From an uncultured Bacteroidales bacterium (GTDB taxonomy: Bacteria; Bacteroidota; Bacteroidia; Bacteroidales; UBA932), in NCBI GenBank assembly GCA_900316525.1, contig ONDF01000015.1, positions 1 through 64,000 on the forward strand: a DNA stretch of 64,000 nt. The letters are read 5' to 3'. Position numbers and translations under genes: made by a program. The notes below the pieces were generated by a model. That model was not told where the DNA came from. It did not search any database and was given only the letters and a program-made list of their open reading frames with translations. Of this stretch, positions 34,661-43,313 are shown one piece after another. Within the stretch, counting starts at the first letter, position 1; each line of letters starts with the position of its first letter.

Positions 34661-36621
34661 TGAAAACGACACGTATTATGGGAATGCTGCTGCTATCGGC
34701 AGCATTCCTTTTCAGTTCCTGCGCGAAGAAACAGGATGACGGGAAGGTCGCTTTCCTCGACCGGGAAGTGGACGTGAAATCCTTCCTGACCGGTTTCCCG
34801 TACTCCACCTGGGGATTCTATCTCTCCGACGACGCGACGAAACTGTACTATCTGCGCAACGACGAGCCGAGCCCGCTGGTGATGCTCGACCTCACGAAGA
34901 GCACCGACATCAGCCAGGGGGACATCATCTCGTCCGACGACTGGTCCAAGAAGAATTTCTGGAGCCCTTCCTGGAACGAGAAGGACGGCTTCCTGTACTG
35001 GATGGGCGACCAGCGGAACGACGAGAAGATCGACCTGTACCGGATGGACCCGAAGACGGGGGAGACCACCTGCTTCACCGACGTCCCGTACATCTACGGC
35101 TGGAGTTTCAACGACGCCAAGGACAAGGCCTTCTACGTGGCCCGCATCGACCAGGTGGGGGACGACCACGTGGACGAGTTCCACATCCTGGACCTCAAGA
35201 CCCAGGAGGACAAGACCGTCTGCACGGACCGTCCGGACTTCCGGATGACGTGGACGGAAATCGCCTCCAGCCCGGATGACAGCGGCTGCCTGCTGACCGT
35301 CCTGAAGAACGTCAACCGGACCTTCACGAACATCGCCTACCTGGACTACGCCACCGGCGAGTACAAGGTGATCACCGATCCCTCCGTGGAGGCTTCCCTG
35401 GACGGCTGTGCGGTCATTTCGCCCTGGTACTCCCAGGACGTCGCCTACTTCCTGTCCGACCATACCGGCTATGCCAATGTCTACTCCTTCAACCGCGCCA
35501 CCGGCGAGGTCCGTCCCGTGACGGCCTATCGGCAGGACCTTCGCGCGAAATGGCTGGAGGCCGACGGCAAGAAGTACCTGGCGACGGTGCGCACGAGCCC
35601 GGAAGGCTCGGACGTCGCCGTCCTGGATCCGGACGGGAACGAAATCGTTTGCGAGCGGTATCCCGCGACGCTCACGCTCAAGACGACGGTCGGGAACAAG
35701 ATGTATTTCACGGCCGGCGCGACGGACATCCTCTTCCAGATGTGGGTGGTCGAGTTCGTCGACGGCCAGCTGAAGCAGTCCGTGCTGGTGGACCTCCCCG
35801 AGAACATCAAGTCCTCGATGGTGACCTCGCACGCGCAGAAGCTGAGCATCCCGACCTTCGACATCGATCCAGCCACCGGGGAGACCCGGATGCTGCACGC
35901 GTACCTGATGGTCCCCGAGAATCCGCTCCCGGCCGACCAGGCCCGCCTGATGGTGATGTCCTTCTACGGCGGAGACAACGCCTATGACATGGAGCATCAG
36001 ATCTTTACGGCAGCGGGCATGTACGTGCTGAGCGCCTCGCCCCGCGGTTCCAGCGGGTTCGGGCGCGACTTCGCGGCGCTGAACGACCACGACCTGGGCG
36101 GCAACGAGACCATCGACATGATCTACTGCGCCCGCTATGTCTCCGAGATGCTGGGCATTCCGCCGGAGCGTGTCGGCTGCTTCGGCATGAGCCACGGCGG
36201 TTACGAGACGATGCGGCTGATGACCTTCCCGGGCGAGGTGAACGGCTTCAAGGCCTCTTTCCCGTTCGGGTTCGGCGTGGCCGTGGCCGGCTTCTGCGAC
36301 ATCATCTGGGAGCACTACCACTCCAACATCCCGGACTGGGACTACCTGGAGGCCGGCGACCCGGTGACCGAGAAAGACAAGCTGATGGACCGTTCGCCCA
36401 TCAGCCACGTGGACAAGATCTCCGGGCCGCTCCTGCTCATCCACGGCGACCACGACGACCGCGTGGACATCGGCGGCTCGCAGATGCTCTACGACGCTTT
36501 GAAGAAGGAAGGGAAGCCGGTCGAGTTCCTGATCATGAAGGGCCAGGGACACGGCTACAAGGGCATCGACAACCAGATGCTCTATTACAGGACCATTCTC
36601 GATTTCATCGCCCGGAACTGA
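34660..36621 (+). CDS. S9-family prolyl-oligopeptidase-like lipoprotein
   Basis: A 653-residue serine peptidase with a lipoprotein signal (FLFSSC, Cys21). A seven-bladed propeller-like region (about 50-400) precedes a C-terminal alpha/beta-hydrolase with the triad Ser511 (GMSHGG), Asp599 (HGDHDDRV) and His631 (GQGHGY). Such DPP/POP-type enzymes release di- or oligopeptides. Linkage to SusC and SusD by a 1-nt overlap suggests it processes peptides for uptake at the envelope. A plus-strand terminator follows inside the convergent priA gene. Confidence 0.9.
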   Translation: MKTTRIMGMLLLSAAFLFSSCAKKQDDGKVAFLDREVDVKSFLTGFPYSTWGFYLSDDATKLYYLRNDEPSPLVMLDLTKSTDISQGDIISSDDWSKKNFWSPSWNEKDGFLYWMGDQRNDEKIDLYRMDPKTGETTCFTDVPYIYGWSFNDAKDKAFYVARIDQVGDDHVDEFHILDLKTQEDKTVCTDRPDFRMTWTEIASSPDDSGCLLTVLKNVNRTFTNIAYLDYATGEYKVITDPSVEASLDGCAVISPWYSQDVAYFLSDHTGYANVYSFNRATGEVRPVTAYRQDLRAKWLEADGKKYLATVRTSPEGSDVAVLDPDGNEIVCERYPATLTLKTTVGNKMYFTAGATDILFQMWVVEFVDGQLKQSVLVDLPENIKSSMVTSHAQKLSIPTFDIDPATGETRMLHAYLMVPENPLPADQARLMVMSFYGGDNAYDMEHQIFTAAGMYVLSASPRGSSGFGRDFAALNDHDLGGNETIDMIYCARYVSEMLGIPPERVGCFGMSHGGYETMRLMTFPGEVNGFKASFPFGFGVAVAGFCDIIWEHYHSNIPDWDYLEAGDPVTEKDKLMDRSPISHVDKISGPLLLIHGDHDDRVDIGGSQMLYDALKKEGKPVEFLIMKGQGHGYKGIDNQMLYYRTILDFIARN

Positions 36622-36622
36622 C

Positions 36623-38722
36623 CTAGACCGGATCCACATCGACCGCCAGATGGGCGGTGTACTTACGCTCCTTTCCGAACGAAAGGAGCGTTTTTTCGAG
36701 CGTTTTCTTCAGGGAGGTGAGGGCTTTGTTGCGGGCGAGCATGACCCGGACCTGCCGGATGGATTCCCCGGCGATGCGGTCCACGGCGGGCGCATACGGG
36801 CCGATGACGGCGGGCGGCGTATCCGCCTCGGAGAATGCCGCGAGGAGGGCGTTCCGGAGCTCCTTGGACAGGAATTCCAGCCGCTTCTCGTTGCTGTCTT
36901 TCAGGGTGATATGGACGAGGCGGGTGTACGGGGGATAGCCGAACAGCCGGCGTTCGGCGAGGAGGTCCGCATCGTCGCTTCCTTGCAGGCGGGTGTAGAC
37001 GGGATGCTCCGGCTCGCGGGTCTGGATGACGATCCGGCCGGGCCTGCCCCGCCGGCCGCTCCGGCCGCGGAATTGCTCCAGCAGCTGGAAGGCGCGCTCG
37101 TCCGCGCGGAAATCCTGCTGGCCCACGAGGCTGTCGGCCTGGAGGACGGCCACGAGGCTGAGGCCGTCGAAGTCGAACCCCTTCGTGATGATCTGGGTGC
37201 CCACGAGGATGTCGATGTCTCCGTCGGCGAAACCGCGGATGATGGCGGCTTCCTCCGTGTCGGGCGTGTCCCCGTCCAGCCGGGCGATGCGGCGCTCGGG
37301 GAACAGGGCCCTCAGCTCTTCTTCCACCTTCTGCGTGCCCGCGCCGAGCGGCTGCAGTTCGCCCTGGCAGGACGGGCAGATGCCCGTATACGGCTCCGTG
37401 TGGCCGCAGTAGTGGCACACCAGGCGGTCCGGCCCGCGGTGCAGGCTCATCGGCACGTGGCAGTGCGGGCACTTGGGAATCTTGCCGCACTCGGTGCACT
37501 GGACGGAGGGGGCATAGGAGCGCCGCGCGCGGAGCACGAGGACCTGTCCGCCGTCGTTCAGGGTATCGGTGATCTCGTGGATGAGTTTCCGGGAAAAACT
37601 GCCGGTCATGCCGCGTTTCCGCCGCTCGGCGATCGTGTCGATGAGGCGGATTTCCGCCTCCTCCCCGGCGTGGAACCTTTCCTTCAGGTCGACTTTGACA
37701 AACCGCCCTGTTTCAGCGTTGTACAGCGATTCCAGGGACGGAGTGGCGCTGCCCAGCACGACATTCGCCTGCTGGATGACGCCCAGCATGATGGCGCTCT
37801 CCCGCGCGTTGTAGCGCGGAGCCGGCGCATCCTGCTTGTACGACGTGTCATGCTCCTCGTCCACGATGATCAGCCCCAGGTTGTGGTGGGGGAGGAACAG
37901 GGCGGAACGGGTGCCGAGGACCAGGTACGGACCCGGCTTCCGGATCCGGGACGCCACCTGTGACCGGCGCGCGGCGGAGACGCCCGAATGGAACACTTGC
38001 ACGTCCGGGAAGACGGCGGCGATGCGGTCCTCCAGCTGGCGCGACAGGGCGATTTCCGGGACCAGGAACAGGACGTTCCGGCCCTTTTCCAGCGTTTCCT
38101 GCGCCAGTTTCAGGTAAATTTCGGTCTTGCCGGAGCCGGTGACTCCGTGCAGGAGGACGGTCTTTTGGCCGGAAAAGGCTTTGCGGGCCGTTTCGGCGGC
38201 GGTTTCCTGGGCGGGGGACAGGGTGACGGGCGTCGGGATGGCCTCGGGTTTCTCCCCCCTCAGCAACGCCTCGACGGCCTCGATTTCGGCCTTGTACCGC
38301 TCCCGGGTATCGTCCCGGCGGGCTTTGTCGGCCTTGTCCTTCAGGCGCTCCAGGCGCGCTTCCAGCCGTTCCTTGGCCCGGGCTTCCACTTCCTCCTGGT
38401 CGATCTTCAGGGCGGGGTAGGCGGCCTTGTACACCTCACCGATGGAGCAGAGGTAATAGTCGCTGACGGAGCGCCAGAACTTGATCTCGTCCGGGAGGAC
38501 CTTGGGCAGGCCTTCTTCCGCAGCGAGGATGGGCAGGATCCGGTTCTCGTCCGTCTGGGGCTGTACGCCGACGGCGCTGACGGCCCCGACATATTCCTTC
38601 CGGGCGAAGAGCACCCTTACCCGGTCGCCGACCCGGACCGTCGTCCCTTCCGGGACCCGGTAGCACGGCTCCCACTCCAGCCGGAGCGGCAGGATGACCT
38701 GTATGTAGGGGGATTCGGCCAT
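36623..38722 (-). CDS. priA: Primosomal replication-restart helicase PriA
   Basis: A 699-residue 3'-to-5' SF2 helicase for replication restart. It has an N-terminal DNA-binding domain (about 5-105), Walker A HGVTGSGKTE near 193-202 and the DEEH box in LIIVDEEHDTSYKQ. The zinc-binding cysteine clusters run from CTECGKIPKCPHC to CHYCG and CPSC, followed by a helicase C domain with QFRGRSGRRGRPG. The zinc-proximal motif reads RARRSYAPSVQC rather than the more usual RRGYxP form, a mild deviation. The AGCS symporter gene lies directly upstream with no gap. Confidence 0.95.
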   Translation of the reverse strand: MAESPYIQVILPLRLEWEPCYRVPEGTTVRVGDRVRVLFARKEYVGAVSAVGVQPQTDENRILPILAAEEGLPKVLPDEIKFWRSVSDYYLCSIGEVYKAAYPALKIDQEEVEARAKERLEARLERLKDKADKARRDDTRERYKAEIEAVEALLRGEKPEAIPTPVTLSPAQETAAETARKAFSGQKTVLLHGVTGSGKTEIYLKLAQETLEKGRNVLFLVPEIALSRQLEDRIAAVFPDVQVFHSGVSAARRSQVASRIRKPGPYLVLGTRSALFLPHHNLGLIIVDEEHDTSYKQDAPAPRYNARESAIMLGVIQQANVVLGSATPSLESLYNAETGRFVKVDLKERFHAGEEAEIRLIDTIAERRKRGMTGSFSRKLIHEITDTLNDGGQVLVLRARRSYAPSVQCTECGKIPKCPHCHVPMSLHRGPDRLVCHYCGHTEPYTGICPSCQGELQPLGAGTQKVEEELRALFPERRIARLDGDTPDTEEAAIIRGFADGDIDILVGTQIITKGFDFDGLSLVAVLQADSLVGQQDFRADERAFQLLEQFRGRSGRRGRPGRIVIQTREPEHPVYTRLQGSDDADLLAERRLFGYPPYTRLVHITLKDSNEKRLEFLSKELRNALLAAFSEADTPPAVIGPYAPAVDRIAGESIRQVRVMLARNKALTSLKKTLEKTLLSFGKERKYTAHLAVDVDPV
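36666..36696 (+). terminator. Terminator of the SusC-SusD-S9 operon, inside priA
   Basis: CGCTCCTTTC / GAAAGGAGCG (perfect 10-bp stem, CGAAC loop) followed by TTTTTT is a textbook plus-strand terminator 45 nt after the peptidase stop. It lies within the last codons of the opposite-strand priA. Confidence 0.92.
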
Positions 38723-40093
38723 TTACGCCACTTTCTCGAATTCCTTCAGGGCCTGGATGGCCTTCGGGCACAGGATGAGGATGGCGATGACGGTGAACCA
38801 GGCCATGAGGCCCACGCCGATGTCGCCGAGCTGCCAGACGACGTCCGCCTCGCGCACCGCGCCGAACACGACCGCCGCGAGCATCAGCACCTGGAAGATG
38901 CGGATGGCGACCTTCTCGCCCTTGCCTTCCCGCCCGCGGAACAGGTAGATGATGCTGGTTTCCGCGTAGAAGTAGTAGGCCATGATGGTGCTGAAGGCGA
39001 AGAAGACCATCGCGATGGACACGAACTGGCTGCCGAAGCCCTTGAACACCGTATCCACGGCGCTCTGGGTGTAATTCACGTAGTTGTTGGCGAGTTCCGG
39101 CGCGCCAGCGTACAGGAGTTCGCCGTCGCTGCCCAGGATGTTGTAGGTGCCGGAGCAGAGGATCATGAGGGCGGTGGCGGTGCACACGAGCAGGGTGTCG
39201 ACATACACGGAGAAGGCCTGGGCGAGGCCCTGCTGCGCCGGATGCGGGACGTCGGTGGCCGCCGAGACGATGGCGCCCGTGCCCTGGCCGGCCTCGTTGG
39301 AGAAGATGCCGCGCTTGACGCCCATGGCGATGGTGGAGCCGATGATGCCGCCGCAGACGGGGTTGATGCCGAAGGCGTTCGTGACGATGGACGCGAACAC
39401 CGCGGGGACGTCCTGGATATGGAAGCCGATGACTACCAGCGACATCAGGATGTAGCCGAGGGCCATGAACGGGGTGACGATGGACGCCACCAGCGCAATG
39501 CGCTTGACGCCGCCGAAGATGACGAGGCCCAGGATGACCGCGAGAGCGATGCCGGAGGTGAGGGGAGAGACCGGGAAAGCGTTCTTGATGGCCGACGAGA
39601 CGCCGTTGGACTGGACCGTCGTCAGGAAGAAGCCGCAGGCGAGGACGGTGATGGCCGCGAACGTGATGCCCAGCCATTTCTTGCCCAGTCCGTGCTCAAT
39701 GAAACTGAACGGGCCGCCCCGGTAGCCGGAGTGGTGCGGGAACTTGTAGATCTGTGCCAGGGTGGACTCCACGAAGGCCGTCGATGCGCCGAAGAAGGCG
39801 ACGATCCACATCCAGAACACCGCGCCGGGGCCGCCGAAGGCGATGGCCGTCGCCACGCCCACGATGTTGCCGGTGCCCACGCGCCCGGACAGGGCGATGC
39901 AGAACGCCTCGAACGACGAGATGCCCTGCGCCCCCTCCTTCTTGGAGAACAGCGACTTGAGCATCAGCTTGAACCGGCGGACCTGCACGAACCGCGTCCG
40001 GAACGAGAAGTACAGCCCCGCGGCGATCAGCAGCACGACCAGCCCGGGATTCCAGACGATATCATTGACCAGGGAGACAATCTTTTCTAGCAT
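38723..40093 (-). CDS. AGCS-family sodium:alanine/glycine symporter
   Basis: A 456-residue polytopic permease with about 11 hydrophobic helices. It has the family signatures GRVGTGNIVGVATAIAFGGPGAVFWMW and the sodium/substrate region NEAGQGTGAIVSAATD. It imports alanine or glycine with Na+. The start at 40093 is used because the 51 upstream residues of the longer frame are translated from a tandem DNA repeat. It directly abuts priA, so the two may be co-transcribed. Confidence 0.9.
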   Translation of the reverse strand: MLEKIVSLVNDIVWNPGLVVLLIAAGLYFSFRTRFVQVRRFKLMLKSLFSKKEGAQGISSFEAFCIALSGRVGTGNIVGVATAIAFGGPGAVFWMWIVAFFGASTAFVESTLAQIYKFPHHSGYRGGPFSFIEHGLGKKWLGITFAAITVLACGFFLTTVQSNGVSSAIKNAFPVSPLTSGIALAVILGLVIFGGVKRIALVASIVTPFMALGYILMSLVVIGFHIQDVPAVFASIVTNAFGINPVCGGIIGSTIAMGVKRGIFSNEAGQGTGAIVSAATDVPHPAQQGLAQAFSVYVDTLLVCTATALMILCSGTYNILGSDGELLYAGAPELANNYVNYTQSAVDTVFKGFGSQFVSIAMVFFAFSTIMAYYFYAETSIIYLFRGREGKGEKVAIRIFQVLMLAAVVFGAVREADVVWQLGDIGVGLMAWFTVIAILILCPKAIQALKEFEKVA

Positions 40094-40098
40094 AGTTC

Positions 40099-40106
40099 CA
40101 AAGATA
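40099..40106 (-). promoter_or_regulatory. -7 element of the AGCS-priA unit
   Basis: Minus-strand TATCTTTG lies 5 nt before the AGCS start, implying a leaderless or nearly leaderless transcript. No convincing -33 is seen. Confidence 0.45.
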
Positions 40107-40153
40107 CGGAAAAAGTTTCGTATTCTCTGTCGTCCCGTTTGCAAAAAGACCGG

Positions 40154-40345
40154 TTTCGCCCTTTGGTGAGGCTTGGGTAGTCCATGGAGGGGCAACAAGG
40201 GGTAGTTTCGCCCCTTGGTTGGGGTGAATGTCCCACGTAGGGGCAAAAGACGTGGGTTTTGCCCCGCGGCCGGATGAAAGGTGAATGGAGGGACATAGGT
40301 GGCCGTATTTGCCCCTTCGAGAGGCGTGACAGCGGGAGCCGGGGG
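40154..40345. repeat. Degenerate ~52-bp tandem repeat in an intergenic region
   Basis: Four imperfect copies begin with TTTCGCCC or TTTTGCCCC at about 40154, 40206, 40257 and 40308 (period 51-52 bp). Each of the first two copies also carries the complementary AGGGGCAA about 25-35 nt later, so each unit can form a hairpin. The unit reads through in the minus frame as repeated 'GAK...AP.W' peptides, but no start or conserved protein supports coding. The array fills most of the gap between the AGCS and amidohydrolase genes. Confidence 0.7.
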
Positions 40346-41263
40346 CTACTCCGACATGTTCTTCACATGCTTCGGGATGGGGAGGTCGCCGAAGCCGAAG
40401 AGGCGGCGGGCGTTTTCGCCCAGGAACTTCGCCTTTTCCCCGTCGGTGAGGAGCGGGCTCTTGATGATGAAGTCGTAGGACATCTTGTAGGTGATGGCCG
40501 TGATGGTGCGGGGGTAGTCGGAGCCCCACATGAGCTTGTCGACGCCCACTTCGTCCGCCGCTTCCCGGATGGCCTGCACGGCCGAGGGGAAGGGGTAGAA
40601 CTCGTCGTTGAAGAGCCAGGTGATGCCGCCGCATTCCACATACACGTTGGGATGGCGGGCGAGGCGGATCTGCTCCATCCAGCCGGGCCGGGTGACCATC
40701 CCGAAGTGGCCGATGACGATGCGAAGCCGGGGGAATGCGGCGATAACCGCTTCCATCTCAGGTACTTGCAAGTTTCCGTCGGCCAGTTCCACGTGCAGGA
40801 TCATATCCCGGTCTTCCATCAGACGGAACATCTCCATCATCTCGGGACCGTCCAGCCGGACGCGGCCTTCGGGCAGCAGGAGCCGGGCGGCGGGAATCTT
40901 GATGCCCCGGAAACCCCGGCCGACGAGTTCCTCCGCCTCGGCCAGGAAACCGGGCTTCCGGAACTCGCACATCCCGAACACGAAAAAGCGCTCCGGATAC
41001 CGCAGTTCCACCTGCTCCAGGTAGTCGTTCTGCAGGCCGTCGATGAACTCCTGGGTGACGACGGCGGCCGACACCTGGGCGTAGTCCATGTTCGACAAGA
41101 ACACCTCGGCCGTATTCCGGCCGTCGATGAGGAAGGGCGGAAGCATCTGGACCTCCGTGCCCATGAACAGGCTCCGGCCGTTCGGGAGCGGCCGGATCTC
41201 CTTTCCGTCCACCACGGCTTCCTGCCGGAGCCAGAGGTGGCTGTGCGCGTCGATAATCCGCAT
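40346..41263 (-). CDS. Amidohydrolase-family protein, probable sugar lactonase
   Basis: A 305-residue TIM-barrel metal hydrolase (amidohydrolase-2 type). It has the N-terminal metal motif DAHSHLW (residues 5-11), His in VIGHFG, and WGSDYPRT near the C-terminus. Related enzymes hydrolyse L-fucono- or L-galactono-lactones. The start at 41263 (MRIIDAHSHLW) is the family norm. It lies 4 nt after an aldo/keto reductase gene, with a zinc alcohol dehydrogenase further upstream. Lactonase function is inferred from that trio. Other amidohydrolase reactions remain possible. Confidence 0.75.
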   Translation of the reverse strand: MRIIDAHSHLWLRQEAVVDGKEIRPLPNGRSLFMGTEVQMLPPFLIDGRNTAEVFLSNMDYAQVSAAVVTQEFIDGLQNDYLEQVELRYPERFFVFGMCEFRKPGFLAEAEELVGRGFRGIKIPAARLLLPEGRVRLDGPEMMEMFRLMEDRDMILHVELADGNLQVPEMEAVIAAFPRLRIVIGHFGMVTRPGWMEQIRLARHPNVYVECGGITWLFNDEFYPFPSAVQAIREAADEVGVDKLMWGSDYPRTITAITYKMSYDFIIKSPLLTDGEKAKFLGENARRLFGFGDLPIPKHVKNMSE

Positions 41264-41267
41264 GGTA

Positions 41268-42200
41268 TCAGGTATTTGACCAGGAAACACGGAACTGGTC
41301 GCCGATGATTTCCCGCACCTCCTGCACGAGCTGCAGGTCGATGGGCTCGTCCATGTAGGCGACATTCTTCCGGAGGTTCTCCGGTCGGGTGGTGCTGAAG
41401 AGGGTGGAGGTGATGCGCGGGTTCTGCAGGGAGAACTGCATCGCGAGCTTCTCGATGGGGTAGTCCTTGGCGGCGCAGTGCGCGGCGGCGCGCCGGCAGG
41501 CCTCCACCAGCGCCTGCGGCGCCGGGTGCCAGGCCGGCACGCCCCGCTGCGTCAGCAGCCCCATCGAGAACGGCGACGCGTTGATGACGCCGATCCCCCG
41601 CGCTTCGAAGAAGTCCAGGAAATCCACGAGCTTGTCGTCGTTCAGGCAGTAATGGCAGAAATTGAGCACGCTCTCCACCGTTCCGGCGGGCACATGTTCC
41701 ACCATCCATTTCAGGTTCTCCAGTTGCAGGTCGGTGATGCCCACGTGCTTGACGACACCCTCTTCGCGAAGCTTGACAAGCGCCGGAAGCGTCTCATTGG
41801 CAACCTGATGGAGGTCCGAGAACTCGATGTCGTGGACATTGATCAGGTCGATATAGTCGATGTGCAGGCGCTCCATGCTCTCGTACACGCTGCGCGTGAC
41901 ACGACCGGCGGAATAGTCCCATGTGTTGTGCCCGTCCTCGCCGTAGCGGCCCACTTTCGTGGACAGGAAGAACTTGTCCCGCGGGATGTCCTTCAGGGCC
42001 TTCCCGAGCACGGTTTCGGCCTTGTAATAGCCGTAATAGGGGGATACGTCGATGAAGTTGACGCCGGCGCCGATGGCGGCGAAGACGGCCTCGATGCCCT
42101 TCGCCTCCTCGAAATCGTGGAAGACGCCGCCCAGGGAGGAGGCGCCGAAGCCGATGGCGGAAAGCTTCATGCCGGTCTTGCCCAATTCGCGGTAGATCAT
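41268..42200 (-). CDS. Aldo/keto reductase, L-galactose/L-fucose dehydrogenase-like
   Basis: A 310-residue AKR with the catalytic pattern Asp in FIDVSPYYGYYKAE, Tyr in the same motif, Lys in FLSTKVGRYG and His in DLINVHDIEF. The opening YRELGKTGMKLSAIGFGASSLGG resembles L-galactose and L-fucose dehydrogenases, which oxidise the sugar to its lactone with NAD(P)+. It lies between the zinc dehydrogenase gene (12 nt) and the amidohydrolase gene (4 nt) in one operon. The exact sugar is not determined by sequence. Confidence 0.8.
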   Translation of the reverse strand: MIYRELGKTGMKLSAIGFGASSLGGVFHDFEEAKGIEAVFAAIGAGVNFIDVSPYYGYYKAETVLGKALKDIPRDKFFLSTKVGRYGEDGHNTWDYSAGRVTRSVYESMERLHIDYIDLINVHDIEFSDLHQVANETLPALVKLREEGVVKHVGITDLQLENLKWMVEHVPAGTVESVLNFCHYCLNDDKLVDFLDFFEARGIGVINASPFSMGLLTQRGVPAWHPAPQALVEACRRAAAHCAAKDYPIEKLAMQFSLQNPRITSTLFSTTRPENLRKNVAYMDEPIDLQLVQEVREIIGDQFRVSWSNT

Positions 42201-42212
42201 GGCTTTTCGGTT

Positions 42213-43229
42213 TTAGAATTCAACGAGGATCCGGAATACCTTTCCGGGGTTTTCATGCCAATGCCGCATCGCATCCGCCGCCTCTTCGGGCTTGACCACG
42301 GACGTAATCAGCTGGTCATACGGGCAGGTCCCGCGCTTCAGATACTCGATGACGGCCCGGAAATCCTCCGGACAAGCGTTGCGGGAACCGTAGATGTCCA
42401 GCTCCTTCTTGACGAAATCGGGCGTGCGGAAGGTGGTCTGGTCCTTGGCATAGCCGATGAACACGACGCGCCCCGTGAAGCCGACGATGGCAATGGCCTG
42501 CCGCTGCGTCACGGGCAGTCCCACGGCCTCGATGACGACGTCCGCCAGCAGCCCGTTGGTCAGTTCCGAGATGCCTTCCTGCACGTCCTCATAGGCGGTA
42601 TTGACCGTATATTTCGCCCCGACCGCCTTCGCGACGGCCAGTTTCTCGTCGTCGATGTCCATCGCGACCACCGTCGCCCCGCGGAGCGAAGCGCCGATGA
42701 TGGCGCCCATTCCGATCATCCCGCAGCCGAAGACGGCCACGACGTCCTTTTCCGTGACCTGGGCGCGGCTCACGGCGTGGAAGCCTACGCTCAGGGGCTC
42801 GACCAGGGCGCAGTCGCGGACGGCAAGCCCCTCGGTCACGATGACTTTCTGCCAGGGGACCACGAAGAATTCCCGCATCGCGCCGTCCCGCTGGACGCCC
42901 AGCGTCTGGTTGAACTCGCAGGCGTTGAAACGGCCGTTCCGGCAGGAGGCGCAGTGCCCGCAGGCCGTGTAAGGGTCGACGGTGACGGTCATGCCGGGAC
43001 GCAGCGTGTCGGGAACGCCGGGGCCGACGGCGGCGATCTCCGCGCCCACTTCGTGGCCCGGGATCACGCCGGCCTTCGCCATCGCGTTTCCCCCGCGCCA
43101 AGTGTTCAGATCGCTCCCGCAGAACCCGACATACCGGATCCGCAGCAGCACTTCGCCTTCCCCGCAAGCGGGCATTTCGACATCGATGACGTTCAGTTCG
43201 AACGGTTGGGTAATCTGGATTGCTTTCAT
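42213..43229 (-). CDS. Zinc-dependent medium-chain dehydrogenase, LgoD-like
   Basis: A 338-residue MDR alcohol dehydrogenase. The catalytic zinc site is formed by Cys in VGFCGSDLN and GHEVGAE. The structural zinc cysteines lie in ACGHCASCRNGRFNAC, and the NAD-binding glycines in FGCGMIGMGA. The layout resembles L-galactonate, L-threonine and polyol dehydrogenases. As first gene of the operon with an AKR and a lactonase, oxidation of an L-galactonate-type acid is a reasonable inference. Two ATGs are adjacent (43232 and 43229); MKAIQI is preferred. Confidence 0.82.
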   Translation of the reverse strand: MKAIQITQPFELNVIDVEMPACGEGEVLLRIRYVGFCGSDLNTWRGGNAMAKAGVIPGHEVGAEIAAVGPGVPDTLRPGMTVTVDPYTACGHCASCRNGRFNACEFNQTLGVQRDGAMREFFVVPWQKVIVTEGLAVRDCALVEPLSVGFHAVSRAQVTEKDVVAVFGCGMIGMGAIIGASLRGATVVAMDIDDEKLAVAKAVGAKYTVNTAYEDVQEGISELTNGLLADVVIEAVGLPVTQRQAIAIVGFTGRVVFIGYAKDQTTFRTPDFVKKELDIYGSRNACPEDFRAVIEYLKRGTCPYDQLITSVVKPEEAADAMRHWHENPGKVFRILVEF

Positions 43230-43236
43230 CATGACA

Positions 43237-43244
43237 CAAATATA
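43237..43244 (-). promoter_or_regulatory. -7 element of the sugar-oxidation operon
   Basis: Minus-strand TATATTTG lies 4-7 nt before the dehydrogenase start codons, predicting a leaderless transcript. It is divergent from the M28 promoter. Confidence 0.45.
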
Positions 43245-43298
43245 CGATTTCTTCCCGATTTGCCGGCATCTTGCAGGTAGAGATTTGCGGAGAATTGT

Positions 43299-43306
43299 TA
43301 TATTTG
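43299..43306 (+). promoter_or_regulatory. -7 element of the M28-Na/Pi operon
   Basis: TATATTTG lies 7 nt before the ATG at 43314, so the leader would be almost absent. A TTG at 43271-43273 is spaced somewhat too far (25 nt) for a standard -33. Confidence 0.45.
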
Positions 43307-43313
43307 CATAATC

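Noticed and set aside
30047..34672. A 1541-codon open frame on the minus strand opposite susC and susD
   Set aside because: It is a shadow of strong third-position GC in the real genes: no start context, no recognisable domain, Val/Gly/Arg-rich composition, and it spans two genuine genes and their gap.
34693..36639. A 648-codon minus-strand frame opposite the S9 peptidase
   Set aside because: It is a shadow frame with no domain; the plus strand has signal peptide, catalytic triad and operon context.
40062..40634. Minus-strand peptide with repeated 'GAK...AP.W' units
   Set aside because: It is the translation of the ~52-bp DNA tandem repeat. The units drift in length (51-52 bp), and the AGCS protein has a good start at 40093 downstream of it.
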